64,000 bases of DNA from Nioella halotolerans. GTDB taxonomy: Bacteria; Pseudomonadota; Alphaproteobacteria; Rhodobacterales; Rhodobacteraceae. Location of the stretch: positions 1 to 64,000 of the forward strand of contig QVQC01000082.1 in assembly GCA_003428585.1 (NCBI GenBank), read 5' to 3'. Shown piece by piece: positions 16,372 to 26,330 of the stretch. Under the pieces are notes generated by a model. The model was not told the DNA's origin and did no database searches. It saw only the letters and a program-made list of their open reading frames with translations. The first letter of the stretch is position 1. Every line of letters begins with the position of its first letter. Both the position numbers and the translations under genes were made by a program.

Positions 16372-17399
16372 CACGCAAGGCGGTTCTGATCTGCCCCGGA
16401 CGCGGCACCTATAACGCGGACGAGCTGGGATATCTGGGGCGCCACCACGGGGCGCGCGCAGATATGATCGCGCGGTTTGATGCGATCCGGGCCGAGGCGA
16501 GCTGGGAAACCGTCACCGCGCTGGACAGCGCAGAGAAATACAGCGTCGCAAGGTATTCGCGCGGGGATGTGGCTTCGCCCCTCATCTACGCGTGCTCTCT
16601 CGCCGATACCGCCGCGCTGGCGGACGATATCGAGCTTGTCGCCGTGACCGGCAATTCCATGGGCTGGTATCTGGCGCTTGCCGCGGGCGGCGCGCTAACG
16701 CCAGAGGACGGGTTCCGCGTGGTCGACACCATGGGCGGCCTGATGCAGGAGCATCTGATCGGCGGGCAGCTGGTCTACCCGTGGTTGGGCGACGACTGGC
16801 GGACGGACAAGGCGCGCAAGGCGGAGCTTCTGGCGCTGGTCGAAGACATCAACGCCCGCGACGGCCAGACGCTCCATCTCTCCATCGACCTCGGCGGAAT
16901 GCTGGTTCTGGCGGGGGACGAGGCGGGGCTTAAGGCTTATGAGGCCGCCGTTCCCCCCATTGGCGGTCGCTTTCCCATGCGGTTGGCCAACCATGCCGCC
17001 TTTCACACGCAATTGCAGGAACCGGTGGCCGAGAAAGGGCGCGCCGCCCTGCCCGCCACGCTGTTCAGCCAACCCGAGAAACCCCTTGTCGACGGGCGCG
17101 GGTCCGTCTGGTGGCCGCATGCCACGGACACGCAGGCGCTTTGGCGCTATACCTTCGGCACGCAGGTCTGCGAGCCCTACGACTTCACCGCGGCAATCCG
17201 CACGGCAGCGCGCGAGTTCGCCCCCGACCTCTTCATCGTGACCGGCCCCGGTGCCACGCTTGGCGGCGCGGTGGCGCAATCGCTGGTGCTGGCGGAGTGG
17301 CGGGGGATGACCGACAAGGCGGGGTTCGAGGCCGTGCAGGACGAGATCGGGCTGCTCGTCTCCATGGGCCGCGCGGATCAGCGCGGGCGGGTGACGTAA
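16368..17399 (+). CDS. Malonyl-CoA:ACP transacylase-like acyltransferase
   Basis: A 343-residue protein with the FabD alpha/beta-hydrolase-like fold. The N-terminal LICPGRGTY corresponds to the FabD FPGQG start, the nucleophile elbow is GNSMG with Ser97 (usually GHSLG), and His209 in LANHAAFH fits the catalytic His. The ORF begins at ATG inside the E1 stop, so it is translationally coupled to the dehydrogenase. It is probably not the housekeeping FabD, because it is not beside fatty-acid synthesis genes. A role in moving the acyl group formed by E1 is possible but inferred only from coupling. It ends four bases from the convergent hutU. Confidence 0.8.
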   Translation: MTRKAVLICPGRGTYNADELGYLGRHHGARADMIARFDAIRAEASWETVTALDSAEKYSVARYSRGDVASPLIYACSLADTAALADDIELVAVTGNSMGWYLALAAGGALTPEDGFRVVDTMGGLMQEHLIGGQLVYPWLGDDWRTDKARKAELLALVEDINARDGQTLHLSIDLGGMLVLAGDEAGLKAYEAAVPPIGGRFPMRLANHAAFHTQLQEPVAEKGRAALPATLFSQPEKPLVDGRGSVWWPHATDTQALWRYTFGTQVCEPYDFTAAIRTAAREFAPDLFIVTGPGATLGGAVAQSLVLAEWRGMTDKAGFEAVQDEIGLLVSMGRADQRGRVT

Positions 17400-17403
17400 C
17401 CCG

Positions 17404-19068
17404 TCACAGGATTCCCGGCAGGTCCAGCCCGTTCTCTCGCGCGCAGTCGAGCGCGATGTCGTAGCCCGCATCGGCATGCCGCATGACACCGGTGGCCGGG
17501 TCGTTCCACAAGACGCGTTCGAGCCGCCGGTCGGCGTCCTCGCTGCCGTCGCAGCAGATCACCATGCCCGAATGCTGCGAAAACCCCATGCCGACGCCGC
17601 CGCCGTGGTGCAGGCTGACCCACGTGGCCCCGCTGGCCGTGTTCAGAAGCGCGTTCAGCAGCGGCCAGTCGGATACCGCATCCGATCCGTCCTTCATCGC
17701 CTCCGTCTCGCGGTTGGGCGAAGCGACGGAGCCGCTGTCCAGATGGTCACGCCCGATCACCACCGGCGCTTTCAGTTCACCGTTCCGGACCATCTCGTTG
17801 AAGGCCAGCCCCAGCTTGTGGCGCACGCCAAGCCCGACCCAGCAGATCCGCGCCGGCAGGCCCTGGAAGGAAATCCGCTCGCGCGCCATGTCGAGCCAGT
17901 TGTGCAGGTGCGGGTCGTCGACCAATTCCTTGACCTTGGCGTCGGTCTTGTAGATATCCTCCGGGTCGCCCGACAGCGCGCACCAGCGGAACGGCCCGAT
18001 CCCCCGGCAGAAGAGCGGCCGGATATAGGCGGGCACGAAGCCGGGAAAGGCGAAGGCATTTTCCAGCCCCTCCTCCAGCGCCACCTGCCGGATGTTGTTG
18101 CCGTAATCAAGCGTCGGCACGCCCGCGTTCCAGAAATCGACCATGGCCGCCACATGCACCTTCATGCTGGCCCGCGCCGCGCGCTCTACCGCCTTGGGGT
18201 CGGTCTCTTGCCTATCGCGCCACTCGGCCACGGTCCAGCCCTGCGGCAGGTAGCCGTGGGTCGGATCGTGCGCGCTGGTCTGGTCGGTCACGATATCGGG
18301 ATGCACGCCGCGCCTGACCAGTTCGGGGAAGACATCGGCGGCATTGCCGATAAGCCCCACGGACTTCGCCTCACCCGCCGTGGTCCAGTTCTCGATCATG
18401 GCAAGCGCGTCATCCAGCGAATGGGTGATCTCGTCGACATAGCGGGTGCGCTTGCGGAACTCCGCGCGGGTCTCGTCGCATTCCACGGCCAAACAGCAGG
18501 CCCCGGCCATCACGGCGGCAAGCGGCTGCGCGCCACCCATGCCGCCAAGCCCGCCGGTCAGGATCCAGCGGCCCTTGAGGTTGCCGTCGTAATGCTGGCG
18601 CCCGGCCTCCATGAAGGTTTCATAGGTGCCCTGCACGATGCCTTGGCTACCGATATAGATCCATGATCCGGCGGTCATCTGGCCATACATGGCCAGCCCG
18701 CGCTTATCCAGTTCGTTGAAATGGTCCCATGTCGCCCAGTGCGGCACGAGGTTGGAATTGGCGATCAGCACGCGCGGCGCCTCCTTGTGGGTGCGAAAAA
18801 CACCCACGGGCTTGCCCGATTGCACCAGCAGCGTCTGGTCCTCTTCCAGCGTCTTCAGGCTATCGACGATCCTGTCGAAATCGGCCCATGTCCGCGCCGC
18901 GCGCCCGATGCCGCCGTAAACCACCAATTCATGCGGGTTCTCGGCCACGTCGGGGTGCAGGTTGTTCATCAGCATCCGCATCGGCGCCTCGGTCAGCCAG
19001 CTTTTCGCGGTCAACTCGGTGCCCGTCGCCGGGTAGATGTCGCGGATATTGTGGCGGGGGTCGGTCAT
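17404..19068 (-). CDS. hutU: Urocanate hydratase
   Basis: HutU adds water to urocanate to make imidazolonepropionate, the second step of histidine degradation, using tightly bound NAD+. The 554-residue length matches the family. Signature regions are visible: [13 protein letters not shown] (NAD-binding), [13 protein letters not shown] with the active-site Cys, and [17 protein letters not shown] start it at 19068, where ATGTCG-like context gives [10 protein letters not shown]; the longer open frame adds unlike sequence. Its ATG overlaps the hutG stop by four bases. It is the last gene of the leftward hut operon. Confidence 0.96.
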   Translation of the reverse strand: MTDPRHNIRDIYPATGTELTAKSWLTEAPMRMLMNNLHPDVAENPHELVVYGGIGRAARTWADFDRIVDSLKTLEEDQTLLVQSGKPVGVFRTHKEAPRVLIANSNLVPHWATWDHFNELDKRGLAMYGQMTAGSWIYIGSQGIVQGTYETFMEAGRQHYDGNLKGRWILTGGLGGMGGAQPLAAVMAGACCLAVECDETRAEFRKRTRYVDEITHSLDDALAMIENWTTAGEAKSVGLIGNAADVFPELVRRGVHPDIVTDQTSAHDPTHGYLPQGWTVAEWRDRQETDPKAVERAARASMKVHVAAMVDFWNAGVPTLDYGNNIRQVALEEGLENAFAFPGFVPAYIRPLFCRGIGPFRWCALSGDPEDIYKTDAKVKELVDDPHLHNWLDMARERISFQGLPARICWVGLGVRHKLGLAFNEMVRNGELKAPVVIGRDHLDSGSVASPNRETEAMKDGSDAVSDWPLLNALLNTASGATWVSLHHGGGVGMGFSQHSGMVICCDGSEDADRRLERVLWNDPATGVMRHADAGYDIALDCARENGLDLPGIL

Positions 19069-19865
19069 CGCGGTTGCCTCAGCTTGGGGGCCAGATCGGC
19101 CAGTGTTGTCAGGATGCGGCCCAGATGCGGGCGCAGGCGGGCGGCCTTTCCCGGGGCATAGGTCCAACCGGCGGTTTCGTCGACGAGGTGGGTGGATTGC
19201 GCCAGTTCCATCTGGATCGCGTGAAAGCCGTCCTCAGGGTGGCCGTAGTGGCGGGTCGTCCAGCCCCCCGTGAAGCGGCCGTTCAGCACGTGGGCGTAGC
19301 CTGTCGCGCCCGCGCAGATGCCCAGAACGGCGGCCTCGATTTCGGGCGCACAGGTCACGCCGCCATTGGTACCGATGTTGAAATCGGGCAGCCGCCCATC
19401 GAAGAGATGCGGGATCACCGACCGGATCGAGTGGCAGTCATACAGGATCGCCACGCCGTGCCTCTCGCGCACCCTCTCCATCTCGGCCTGCAACGCCGCG
19501 TGATAGGGCGCGTGGAACGCCTCCCGCCGCGCCGCGATCTCGGCCTCGCGCGGCGGATCGGCCCAAATCGGCGCGCCGTCGAAATCGGTCAGCGGCACAA
19601 GGCCGGTGGTGTTCTGCCCGGGATAGAGGCTCGCACCCGACGGGTCGCGGTTCGTATCAACCACGTAGCGGTGGACCGCCGCGCGCACCGTGGTCACGCC
19701 GGGCAGCAACCCGTCATAAAGGCGATGGATATGCCAATCGGTATCCGACAGCGTCCGACCGCGCGCGTTCAACCGCGCCTGCACATCCTCCGGCAGCCAT
19801 GTGCCGGTATGGGGCAGGCCCAGAACAACGGGGCTGTCCCCTTGTGTCACCTCAACCGGGGTCAT
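19065..19865 (-). CDS. hutG: N-formylglutamate amidohydrolase
   Basis: HutG hydrolyses N-formylglutamate to glutamate and formate, the last step of the route that passes through HutF. The 266-residue protein carries [12 protein letters not shown] and [10 protein letters not shown], which supply the zinc and active-site residues, and [15 protein letters not shown] near the C-terminus. The ATG at 19865 overlaps the hutH stop (ATGA) and the gene ends in the same way on hutU, so hutH-hutG-hutU are translationally chained. Formimidoylglutamase-type HutG (arginase fold) is excluded by sequence. Confidence 0.95.
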   Translation of the reverse strand: MTPVEVTQGDSPVVLGLPHTGTWLPEDVQARLNARGRTLSDTDWHIHRLYDGLLPGVTTVRAAVHRYVVDTNRDPSGASLYPGQNTTGLVPLTDFDGAPIWADPPREAEIAARREAFHAPYHAALQAEMERVRERHGVAILYDCHSIRSVIPHLFDGRLPDFNIGTNGGVTCAPEIEAAVLGICAGATGYAHVLNGRFTGGWTTRHYGHPEDGFHAIQMELAQSTHLVDETAGWTYAPGKAARLRPHLGRILTTLADLAPKLRQPR

Positions 19866-21388
19866 GCTGCACCCTCCAGTTCGGGCAGGTCCAGCCAATC
19901 GCACAATGCGCCGGAGGCAACCATTTCACCCGCCGCTTCCAGATCCGGAGCCAGATAGCGATCCTCGTGGATCGTGGCGACCCGCGACCGCAGCCGCGCC
20001 AGAACGCCCTGCAACGCCGCGCTGGTCTGCAAGGGCGCGCGGAACTCCACCCCCTGCGCGGCGCACATCGCCTCGACCCCGAGGATGCGGGCAAGGTTCG
20101 CGTTCATCCGCAACAGCCTGCGCGCGCCATGCGCGGCCATGCTGACATGGTCCTCCTGGTTGGCGCTCGTGGGCGTCGAATCCGTGCTGCACGGGTTCGC
20201 AAGGTGCTTGTTCTCGCTCATCAATGCCGCCGTGGTAACCTCGGCGATCATCAGGCCCGAGTTCAGCCCAGGTTCGGGCGTCAGGAAGGGCGGCAGGTCG
20301 AAACTCAGCGCCGGGTCCACCATCAAGGCCACCCGCCGCTGCGCGATGGCGCCGATTTCCGACAAGGCAATCGCGATCATGTCGGCGGCGAAGCCCACGG
20401 GTTCGGCGTGGAAATTCCCGCCGGAAACGATCCGCCCCTCATCACTCAGGACCAAGGGGTTGTCCGTCACCGCGTTGGCCTCGATCCGCAGGGTGCCTGC
20501 CGCCATGCGCAGCATGTCCAGCGCCGCCCCCGTCACTTGCGGCTGGCAGCGGATGCAATAGGGGTCCTGCACGCGGCTGTCGCCGTCCCAGTGACTTTCG
20601 CGGATTTCCGATCCCGCCATCAGCGCCCGCATGGCCGCGGCCACCTCGATCTGGCCGGGCTGGCCGCGCAGGGCGTGGATTTCCGCCAGCAAGGGCGCGG
20701 TCGAACCCATGATCGCGTCGGTGGACAACGCGGACACGGTGATCGCCGCCCGCAGGTTGGCCCACCCCTTGAACAGCCCCACAAGCGCGCAGGCGGTGGA
20801 AAACTGCGTTCCGTTGATCAGCGCCAGCCCCTCCTTGGGGCCGAATGTGACGGGGGCCAGCCCGGCGCGGGCAAGCGCGGCACCCGCCGGCAACACGTCG
20901 CCGCCATGGGTCGCCTCGCCCTCGCCCATCATCGCCAGCGCCATATGCGCCAGCGGGGCCAGGTCGCCCGAGGCCCCGACCGATCCCTGGTCGGGGATCA
21001 CCGGGATGACCCTCTTGGCCAGCATCCCCTCGATCAGCCGCACGGTGTCCGGCGCCACGCCCGAGGCGCCGCGCCCCAGCGACAGCAGTTTCAGCGCCAT
21101 CATCAGCCGCGTGGTGTCTTCCTCCAGCGGCTTGCCAACGCCGCAGGAATGGCTGCGGATGAGGTTCCTTTGCAGATCCGCCGTGTCGCCCGGCGCGATC
21201 TTCATCGAGGCGAGCTTTCCAAACCCGGTGTTGATGCCATAGACGGGGTCGTTCCCTGCTGCGGCCTCCTGCACCCGCGCATGGGCCGCCTCGATCGCAG
21301 GGTAGGCCGCTGGGTCGAGAACCACCTCCGCCCCGCGCCAGACCGCGTCCAGCTGTGTCAGCGTCGCCTTACCGGGAACCAGTTTCAT
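19862..21388 (-). CDS. hutH: Histidine ammonia-lyase
   Basis: HutH removes ammonia from L-histidine to give urocanate. The self-formed MIO cofactor comes from Ala139-Ser140-Gly141 in [12 protein letters not shown], which is intact. The 508-residue length and other family blocks ([25 protein letters not shown]) are standard. The start at 21388 ([10 protein letters not shown]) overlaps the hutI stop by four bases. It is the second gene of the leftward hut operon, whose promoter region contains the HutC-operator-like palindrome. Confidence 0.97.
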   Translation of the reverse strand: MKLVPGKATLTQLDAVWRGAEVVLDPAAYPAIEAAHARVQEAAAGNDPVYGINTGFGKLASMKIAPGDTADLQRNLIRSHSCGVGKPLEEDTTRLMMALKLLSLGRGASGVAPDTVRLIEGMLAKRVIPVIPDQGSVGASGDLAPLAHMALAMMGEGEATHGGDVLPAGAALARAGLAPVTFGPKEGLALINGTQFSTACALVGLFKGWANLRAAITVSALSTDAIMGSTAPLLAEIHALRGQPGQIEVAAAMRALMAGSEIRESHWDGDSRVQDPYCIRCQPQVTGAALDMLRMAAGTLRIEANAVTDNPLVLSDEGRIVSGGNFHAEPVGFAADMIAIALSEIGAIAQRRVALMVDPALSFDLPPFLTPEPGLNSGLMIAEVTTAALMSENKHLANPCSTDSTPTSANQEDHVSMAAHGARRLLRMNANLARILGVEAMCAAQGVEFRAPLQTSAALQGVLARLRSRVATIHEDRYLAPDLEAAGEMVASGALCDWLDLPELEGAA

Positions 21389-22566
21389 CGCGCCACCTCC
21401 CCACCGATCCAGCGTTCCGCCAGCGGGTTGAACCCGAAGCGATAGGCCAGTTCCGCCGGTTGCGTCGCGTCCCACACCGCCAGATCCGCGCGCTTGCCCG
21501 CGGCGATCTCGCCGCAATCGGACAGCCCCAGCGCGCGGGCCGCGTTCACCGTCACGCCGCGCAGCGCCTCCTCCGGCGTCAGACGAAACAGCGTGCAGCC
21601 CATGTTGACCGCCAGAAGCAGCGAGAACAGCGGCGAGGATCCGGGATTCGCGTCGGTGGCCAGCGCCATCGGCACGCCATGGGCGCGGAAGGCCGCGACC
21701 GGGGGCGCCTGCGTCTCGTGCAGGGTGTAAAAGGCGCCGGGCAGCAGCACCGCCACCGTGCCCGCGTCGGCCATCGCCCGTGCATCCGCCTCCGTCGCGT
21801 ATTCCACGTGATCGGCGGACAGCCCCCCGAAACGCGCCACCAGTTCCGTCCCCCCCATGTGCGACAGCTGCTCGGCATGCAGCTTTACCGGCAGGCCAAG
21901 GTCGCGCGCCACCGCGAAGACCCGTTCGATCTGCGCCGGCGTGAAGGCGATCCCCTCGCAGAACCCGTCCACCGCATCGACCAGCCCTTCGGCATGGGCC
22001 CGATGCAGCGCGGGGATGCAGACCTCCTCGATATAGGCATCCGGGTCGGCCCCGGGCGGCACCGCATGGGCGGCAAGGAAACTGGTCAGGATCCGCACCG
22101 GGCGCTGCGCCTCAAGCGCTCGCGCCGCGCGCAACATGTTCAATTCGACATCAACGGTCAGGCCGTAGCCCGATTTCACCTCGACGACGGCGACTCCCTC
22201 GGCCAGCAGCGCATCGAGCCGGGGCAGCGCCAGCGCCACCAGTTCCTCGACGCTGGCCGCGCGGGTCGCCGTGACGGTGGACAGGATGCCGCCGCCCTCG
22301 CGCGCGATCTGTTCATAACTCGCGCCTTCCAGCCGCAATTCGAACTCGCGCGCCCGGTCGCCGGCATGGACAAGGTGGGTGTGGCAATCGATCAGCGCGG
22401 GCGTGATCAACCGCCCGCCCATGTCGCGCGTCGGGGCATCGGGCGCCTCTGCGCGCGGGCCGACCCACGCCACCTTGTCGCCGTCCAGCAGGATCGCCCC
22501 GTCACGGATCAGCCCGTAGGGCGTGCCTTCCTTCATCGTGGCCACAGTCGCGTTCAGCAGCAGCAT
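21385..22566 (-). CDS. hutI: Imidazolonepropionase
   Basis: HutI opens imidazolonepropionate to N-formimidoyl-L-glutamate, the third step. It is an amidohydrolase-fold metal enzyme of 393 residues. Metal ligands His62 and His64 are in [21 protein letters not shown] supplies another His, and the catalytic Asp is in ALATDANPG. It is the first gene of the leftward operon (hutI-hutH-hutG-hutU) and starts 77 bases from the divergent hutF. The candidate HutC operator lies 41-56 bases upstream of its ATG. Confidence 0.97.
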   Translation of the reverse strand: MLLLNATVATMKEGTPYGLIRDGAILLDGDKVAWVGPRAEAPDAPTRDMGGRLITPALIDCHTHLVHAGDRAREFELRLEGASYEQIAREGGGILSTVTATRAASVEELVALALPRLDALLAEGVAVVEVKSGYGLTVDVELNMLRAARALEAQRPVRILTSFLAAHAVPPGADPDAYIEEVCIPALHRAHAEGLVDAVDGFCEGIAFTPAQIERVFAVARDLGLPVKLHAEQLSHMGGTELVARFGGLSADHVEYATEADARAMADAGTVAVLLPGAFYTLHETQAPPVAAFRAHGVPMALATDANPGSSPLFSLLLAVNMGCTLFRLTPEEALRGVTVNAARALGLSDCGEIAAGKRADLAVWDATQPAELAYRFGFNPLAERWIGGEVAR

Positions 22567-22606
22567 GATCGACCCATTTCACTTGATTGATCCCTCTCTC
22601 ATGTTG

Positions 22607-22622
22607 TTATGTATGCACATAA
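22607..22622. promoter_or_regulatory. Candidate HutC operator between hutI and hutF
   Basis: TTATGTATGCACATAA has perfect 6-base inverted arms (TTATGT/ACATAA) around ATGC. It sits in the only divergent promoter gap of the hut cluster. GntR/HutC-family repressors bind palindromes of this size and urocanate releases them. A possible -35 TTGATT at 22583-22588 lies 18 bases before TTATGT, so the site could overlap the hutF -10 region. Confidence 0.7.
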
Positions 22623-22642
22623 TCGAGTCAAGCAGGAATCTT

Positions 22643-24007
22643 ATGATGCAGACCATTTGGGCCGAAACCGCGCTGACCTCCGAAGGCTGGCAGCGTGACG
22701 TGCTGGTGACGCTGGATGCCGGCCGCATCGCCACCATCACGCCGGGGGCCGCACCGCAGGGCAATCGCGTCGGCTGCCTGCTGCCCGCGCCGGCCAACGC
22801 CCATTCCCACGCCTTCCAGCGCGCCATGGCCGGGCTGACCGAGGCGCGCGGCCCCGACCCGCGCGACAGTTTCTGGACGTGGCGGCAGTTGATGTTCCGT
22901 TTCCTCGACCGGATCACGCCCGAGCAGGTGGAGGCGATCGCCGCCTTCGCGCAGATGGAGATGCTGGAAGCCGGCTACGGGACGAATGTCGAGTTTCACT
23001 ACCTGCACCACCAGCCGGGCGGTGTGCCCTATGAAGAGATATCGGAAATGTGCGATCGCATCGCGGCGGCAGCCGAGGAAAGCGGGATCGGTCTGACACT
23101 TCTGCCCGTGCTCTACCGCCAGGGGGGCTGCGATGGGCGGCCTCTTGCGGGGGGGCAGAGGCGCTTTGGCAATGACCCTGACCGGTTCGCACACCTGGCA
23201 GAGACGGCGCGCGCCCACATCGCCCAAGGCCCCGACGATTGGGCCTTCGGCATCGCGCCCCATTCCCTGCGCGCGGTATCGCCAGAAGCGATCCGGCAGG
23301 CGGCGGCCCTCGCCCCGACCGGCCCGATCCACATGCACCTTGCCGAACAACAGGCCGAGGTCGAGGAAGTGCAGGCCGCCCATGGCAAGCGCCCCGTGGA
23401 GTGGGTGCTGGACCACCTCGCCCCCGACACGCGCTGGCATTTCATCCACTGCACGCAGATGACACCGGACGAAACCACCGCGCTTGCGCGCACAGGCGCC
23501 AGCGCAATCCTGTGCCCGCTGACCGAGGCGAGCCTTGGCGACGGCATCTTCGACGGGGTGCGGTGGATGGGGGCCGGCGGGCGCATTGCCGTTGGGTCGG
23601 ACAGCAACATCCGCATCGCGCTGGCCGAGGAACTGCGCCAGCTGGAAACCAGCCAGCGGCTGCGCGACCATTGCCGCGCGGCGCTTGCCACCGCGGACCG
23701 CTCCACCGGGCGGCGGCTGTTCGAGGCGGCCTGCAAGGGCGGCGCGGCGGCGGCCGGACGGCAAACCGGCGCGCTTGCCCCCGGCCACTGGGCGGATATG
23801 TTGGCGCTTGACACCTCCCACCCCGACCTTGACGGCATGACAGGCGACAGGATCCTCGACAGCTACATCTTCGCGGGCGATGACCGCATGGTTGCGGATG
23901 TTTGGTCCGCTGGCCGCCACATGGTGCAGGACGGTCGCCACGTGAATCGCCCCGCAATCGAAGCCGCCTACCGCGCCGCGATGCGCGACCTGAGGGCCGC
24001 GCCGTGA
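22643..24007 (+). CDS. hutF: Formimidoylglutamate deiminase
   Basis: HutF converts N-formimidoyl-L-glutamate to N-formyl-L-glutamate and ammonia, feeding HutG. The 454-residue amidohydrolase shows metal ligands His54 and His56 in NAHSHAF, EFHYLHH and MHLAEQ segments, and the catalytic Asp in AVGSDSN. Two adjacent ATGs (22643, 22646) follow AGGAA at 22633; the first is used here, and the much longer open frame would overlap hutI. The stop overlaps the hutC GTG start by four bases. Presence of hutF and hutG together defines the five-step histidine pathway. Confidence 0.95.
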   Translation: MMQTIWAETALTSEGWQRDVLVTLDAGRIATITPGAAPQGNRVGCLLPAPANAHSHAFQRAMAGLTEARGPDPRDSFWTWRQLMFRFLDRITPEQVEAIAAFAQMEMLEAGYGTNVEFHYLHHQPGGVPYEEISEMCDRIAAAAEESGIGLTLLPVLYRQGGCDGRPLAGGQRRFGNDPDRFAHLAETARAHIAQGPDDWAFGIAPHSLRAVSPEAIRQAAALAPTGPIHMHLAEQQAEVEEVQAAHGKRPVEWVLDHLAPDTRWHFIHCTQMTPDETTALARTGASAILCPLTEASLGDGIFDGVRWMGAGGRIAVGSDSNIRIALAEELRQLETSQRLRDHCRAALATADRSTGRRLFEAACKGGAAAAGRQTGALAPGHWADMLALDTSHPDLDGMTGDRILDSYIFAGDDRMVADVWSAGRHMVQDGRHVNRPAIEAAYRAAMRDLRAAP

Positions 24008-24705
24008 CCGCCCCCAACACGTGGCAGGGCGTGCAGGAGGAAGTGCGCCGCCGCATCCGCAGCCGCGAATGGAAACCCGGCGAGCTGATCCCGACCGAGA
24101 CCGACCTCGCCTGCGAGCTTGGCTGCGCGCGGACCACCGTCAACCGGGCCCTGCGCGAACTGGCCTCGGCCGGGTTGATCGAACGCCGCCGCAAGTCCGG
24201 CACCCGCGTGGCACGCCACCCCACGGGGCGCGCAGTGATCGAAATCCCCCTGATCCGGCGCGAGGTCGAGGCCACCGGCGCGCGCTATGGCTACGCCCTT
24301 TTGTCGCGCGCGACCACGCCGCCACCGGCGCGGGTGGCCTACGCGCTCGGCCTGCCCGAAACGGCGCGCATGCTGCACCTGACGGCCATCCACCTCGCGG
24401 ACGGCGCGCCCTACCTTCTGGAAGACCGCTGGATCAACCTTGCCGCCGTGCCCGGCGCCGAGACGCACGATTTCACCGCGCAAAGCGCCAACGAATGGCT
24501 GCTGGAAACGGTGCCAGTGGCGCGCGGGGAACTGGCCATCGCGGCCCGGCCCTGCGGCAAGGCGGAGGCGCGGGCGCTGGACGTGGCCGAGGGCACGCCG
24601 CTTCTGACGCTCGAACGCAGCACATGGGGGCCGGAGGCGCCGGTCACCTTCGTGCGGCTCTGGCACATGCCCGGCCACCGGATCGTGTCGCCGATCGCGG
24701 GTTGA
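24004..24705 (+). CDS. hutC: Histidine utilisation repressor, GntR/HutC family
   Basis: HutC represses hut genes until urocanate binds. Residues 1-70 form the GntR winged helix (ELIPTETDLACELGCARTTVNRA is the helix-turn-helix region) and residues about 85-233 form a UTRA effector domain ending in VRLWHMPGHRIVSP. I use the GTG at 24004, which overlaps the hutF stop and gives the standard N-terminus. Being in the hutF operon under the palindrome at 22607-22622, it probably regulates itself. Confidence 0.93.
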   Translation: MTAPNTWQGVQEEVRRRIRSREWKPGELIPTETDLACELGCARTTVNRALRELASAGLIERRRKSGTRVARHPTGRAVIEIPLIRREVEATGARYGYALLSRATTPPPARVAYALGLPETARMLHLTAIHLADGAPYLLEDRWINLAAVPGAETHDFTAQSANEWLLETVPVARGELAIAARPCGKAEARALDVAEGTPLLTLERSTWGPEAPVTFVRLWHMPGHRIVSPIAG

Positions 24706-24893
24706 TCGGTCGCGGACTGGACGTTGGAAAACGGAAATTCGTAAGCCGGTGTTCCGGTAATCCGGCGCATGCACCCTGTCGACAAATCAGGCGAAACCGC
24801 AAGGCGCGGCCGGGGGTGCCAGACGGTGCCGAAACGCGGCTTCGCGGCTTGCGCGGACGCCCCTGCCTGCCACGGCGTGACGCGCCCCCTTGG

Positions 24894-25595
24894 TCAGGCG
24901 TTGCCGCCCCCGTCCAGCCAGGTCGCGTAATCCGACACCAGCAGATGCGTCGGCGCCACGTCTTCCTCGATCTCGGCAAAGCGCCCGATGGGGTCTGCAA
25001 ACCAGTTGTCGGTCTGGTCGTCGTTGACGGTCGAGACCTCGCCGATCAGAACGTCGCCGCCCTCGCCCCAGAAGGCATGCCAGTCGCCCGGCATCAGCGT
25101 GATACTCTCGCCCGGCGCGAATAACAGCACCTCGCCCGGCGCGAAGTCGCGCGCCATCCCGTCGCACAGCACCGTGCCACCAGCCGACTCGTCAAGGCTG
25201 CCATCGGGGGCGGAGCCGTAAAGCCGGATCGCCATCGTCGCCCCGCCGCGGTTGATGATGTCCTCGGCCTTGAGGTAATGGCGATGCATCGGGCTGAGCT
25301 GGTCGTGGCGCGAAATCAGCAGCTTCTCGGCGTAGCACATGCCGCCGCCGCTTTGCAGGTCCGCCTGCCGGCCATTGCGCAGGGTGAACAGGAACAGCCC
25401 CATCTCGTCGAACCGCCCGGCGCCGTAATCTGTGATGTCCCACCCCATGCGCCCGTCGACGATCCGCGAGATCCGGTCGCGCCTGTCGCGCATCTGTTGC
25501 GGGGTCCAGTAGGCGAAGGGCGGCAGGACGAAGCCGAAGGAGCGGATGAAATCATCCGCCCGCGCCATTATGTCATTGATCTCGGATCGTTTCAT
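24894..25595 (-). CDS. D-lyxose ketol-isomerase-like cupin protein
   Basis: The 233-residue protein matches the D-lyxose isomerase family, which interconverts D-lyxose and D-xylulose with a divalent metal in a cupin barrel. Ligands are visible: His104 and His106 in SPMHRHYLKAEDIINRGG, Glu111, and His173 in MPGDWHAFWG. I start it at 25595 (MKRSEINDIM), preceded by GGAGA; the 356-residue open frame adds unlike sequence. No sugar transporter or kinase gene is adjacent, so the physiological substrate is uncertain. It is divergent from the Lrp-type regulator, with about 200 bases between. Confidence 0.85.
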   Translation of the reverse strand: MKRSEINDIMARADDFIRSFGFVLPPFAYWTPQQMRDRRDRISRIVDGRMGWDITDYGAGRFDEMGLFLFTLRNGRQADLQSGGGMCYAEKLLISRHDQLSPMHRHYLKAEDIINRGGATMAIRLYGSAPDGSLDESAGGTVLCDGMARDFAPGEVLLFAPGESITLMPGDWHAFWGEGGDVLIGEVSTVNDDQTDNWFADPIGRFAEIEEDVAPTHLLVSDYATWLDGGGNA

Positions 25596-25797
25596 GCCGG
25601 GGTCTCCTTGCTTTGTGCCGTCCCCGTCATGCCCACCGGGCCGGGCAAGCGCAATTGAAAACCCGCCATGGCGCCCGGTCGGACCCAGTGCATGAATCCC
25701 GCACGATGCTATGAACGAACGCGTGAAACCTTGCCAGATAGCGCGCAATCGTGCGAGGATTGCATCCATACCGGCAGAAACCGCGCAGGCCCCCCGC

Positions 25798-26256
25798 ATG
25801 ACACTTGACGAAACCGACCGCCACCTTCTGCGCGCCGTGCAGGAAGACGCGCAGCTGACCGCGCAGGAGCTTGGCGAACGCCTGAACCTCTCGGCCAGCC
25901 AGGCCGGGCGACGGCGCCAGCGGCTGGAACAGGCGGGCATCATCCGCGGCGCGCGCGCCGTCATCGCGCCCGAGGGCGTTGGCCTTGTCGTTCAGGCCTT
26001 CGTGCAGGTGCAGATGGCCACCCACGACCCCGCGCAGGTTCGCGCCTTCACCCGCACCATCGACCTCAGCCCCGAAATCGTTTCGGCGTGGACCCTGACC
26101 GGCGAGGCCGATTTCCTGCTGCGCGTCTATTGTGCCGATCTGGCCGCCTTGCACCGGCTGGTGCACGAGGTCATCCTGCCGATCCCGGCCGTGGCGCGGG
26201 TGCAAAGCCAGATCGTCATGGATCAGCAGAAACCGGATGCCCCTCTGCCGACCTGA
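25798..26256 (+). CDS. Lrp/AsnC family transcriptional regulator
   Basis: A 152-residue protein with an N-terminal AsnC-type helix-turn-helix (LDETDRHLLRAVQEDAQL, then LGERLNLSASQAGRR, residues 3-60) and a C-terminal RAM ligand-binding domain including VSAWTLTGEADFLLRV. Members sense amino acids and act on nearby genes. I start it at ATG 25798, where the family N-terminus begins; 25711 would add 29 unlike residues. It may control the divergent lyxose isomerase-like gene or the antiporter that follows 74 bases later; the sequence does not decide. Confidence 0.9.
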   Translation: MTLDETDRHLLRAVQEDAQLTAQELGERLNLSASQAGRRRQRLEQAGIIRGARAVIAPEGVGLVVQAFVQVQMATHDPAQVRAFTRTIDLSPEIVSAWTLTGEADFLLRVYCADLAALHRLVHEVILPIPAVARVQSQIVMDQQKPDAPLPT

Positions 26257-26330
26257 CGCGCTGCGTGGTTGCCATCCCCCGGCATTCCCGCGATGCTGCG
26301 CTCGCAAACAACCGGGTCCGCACGGGAATC

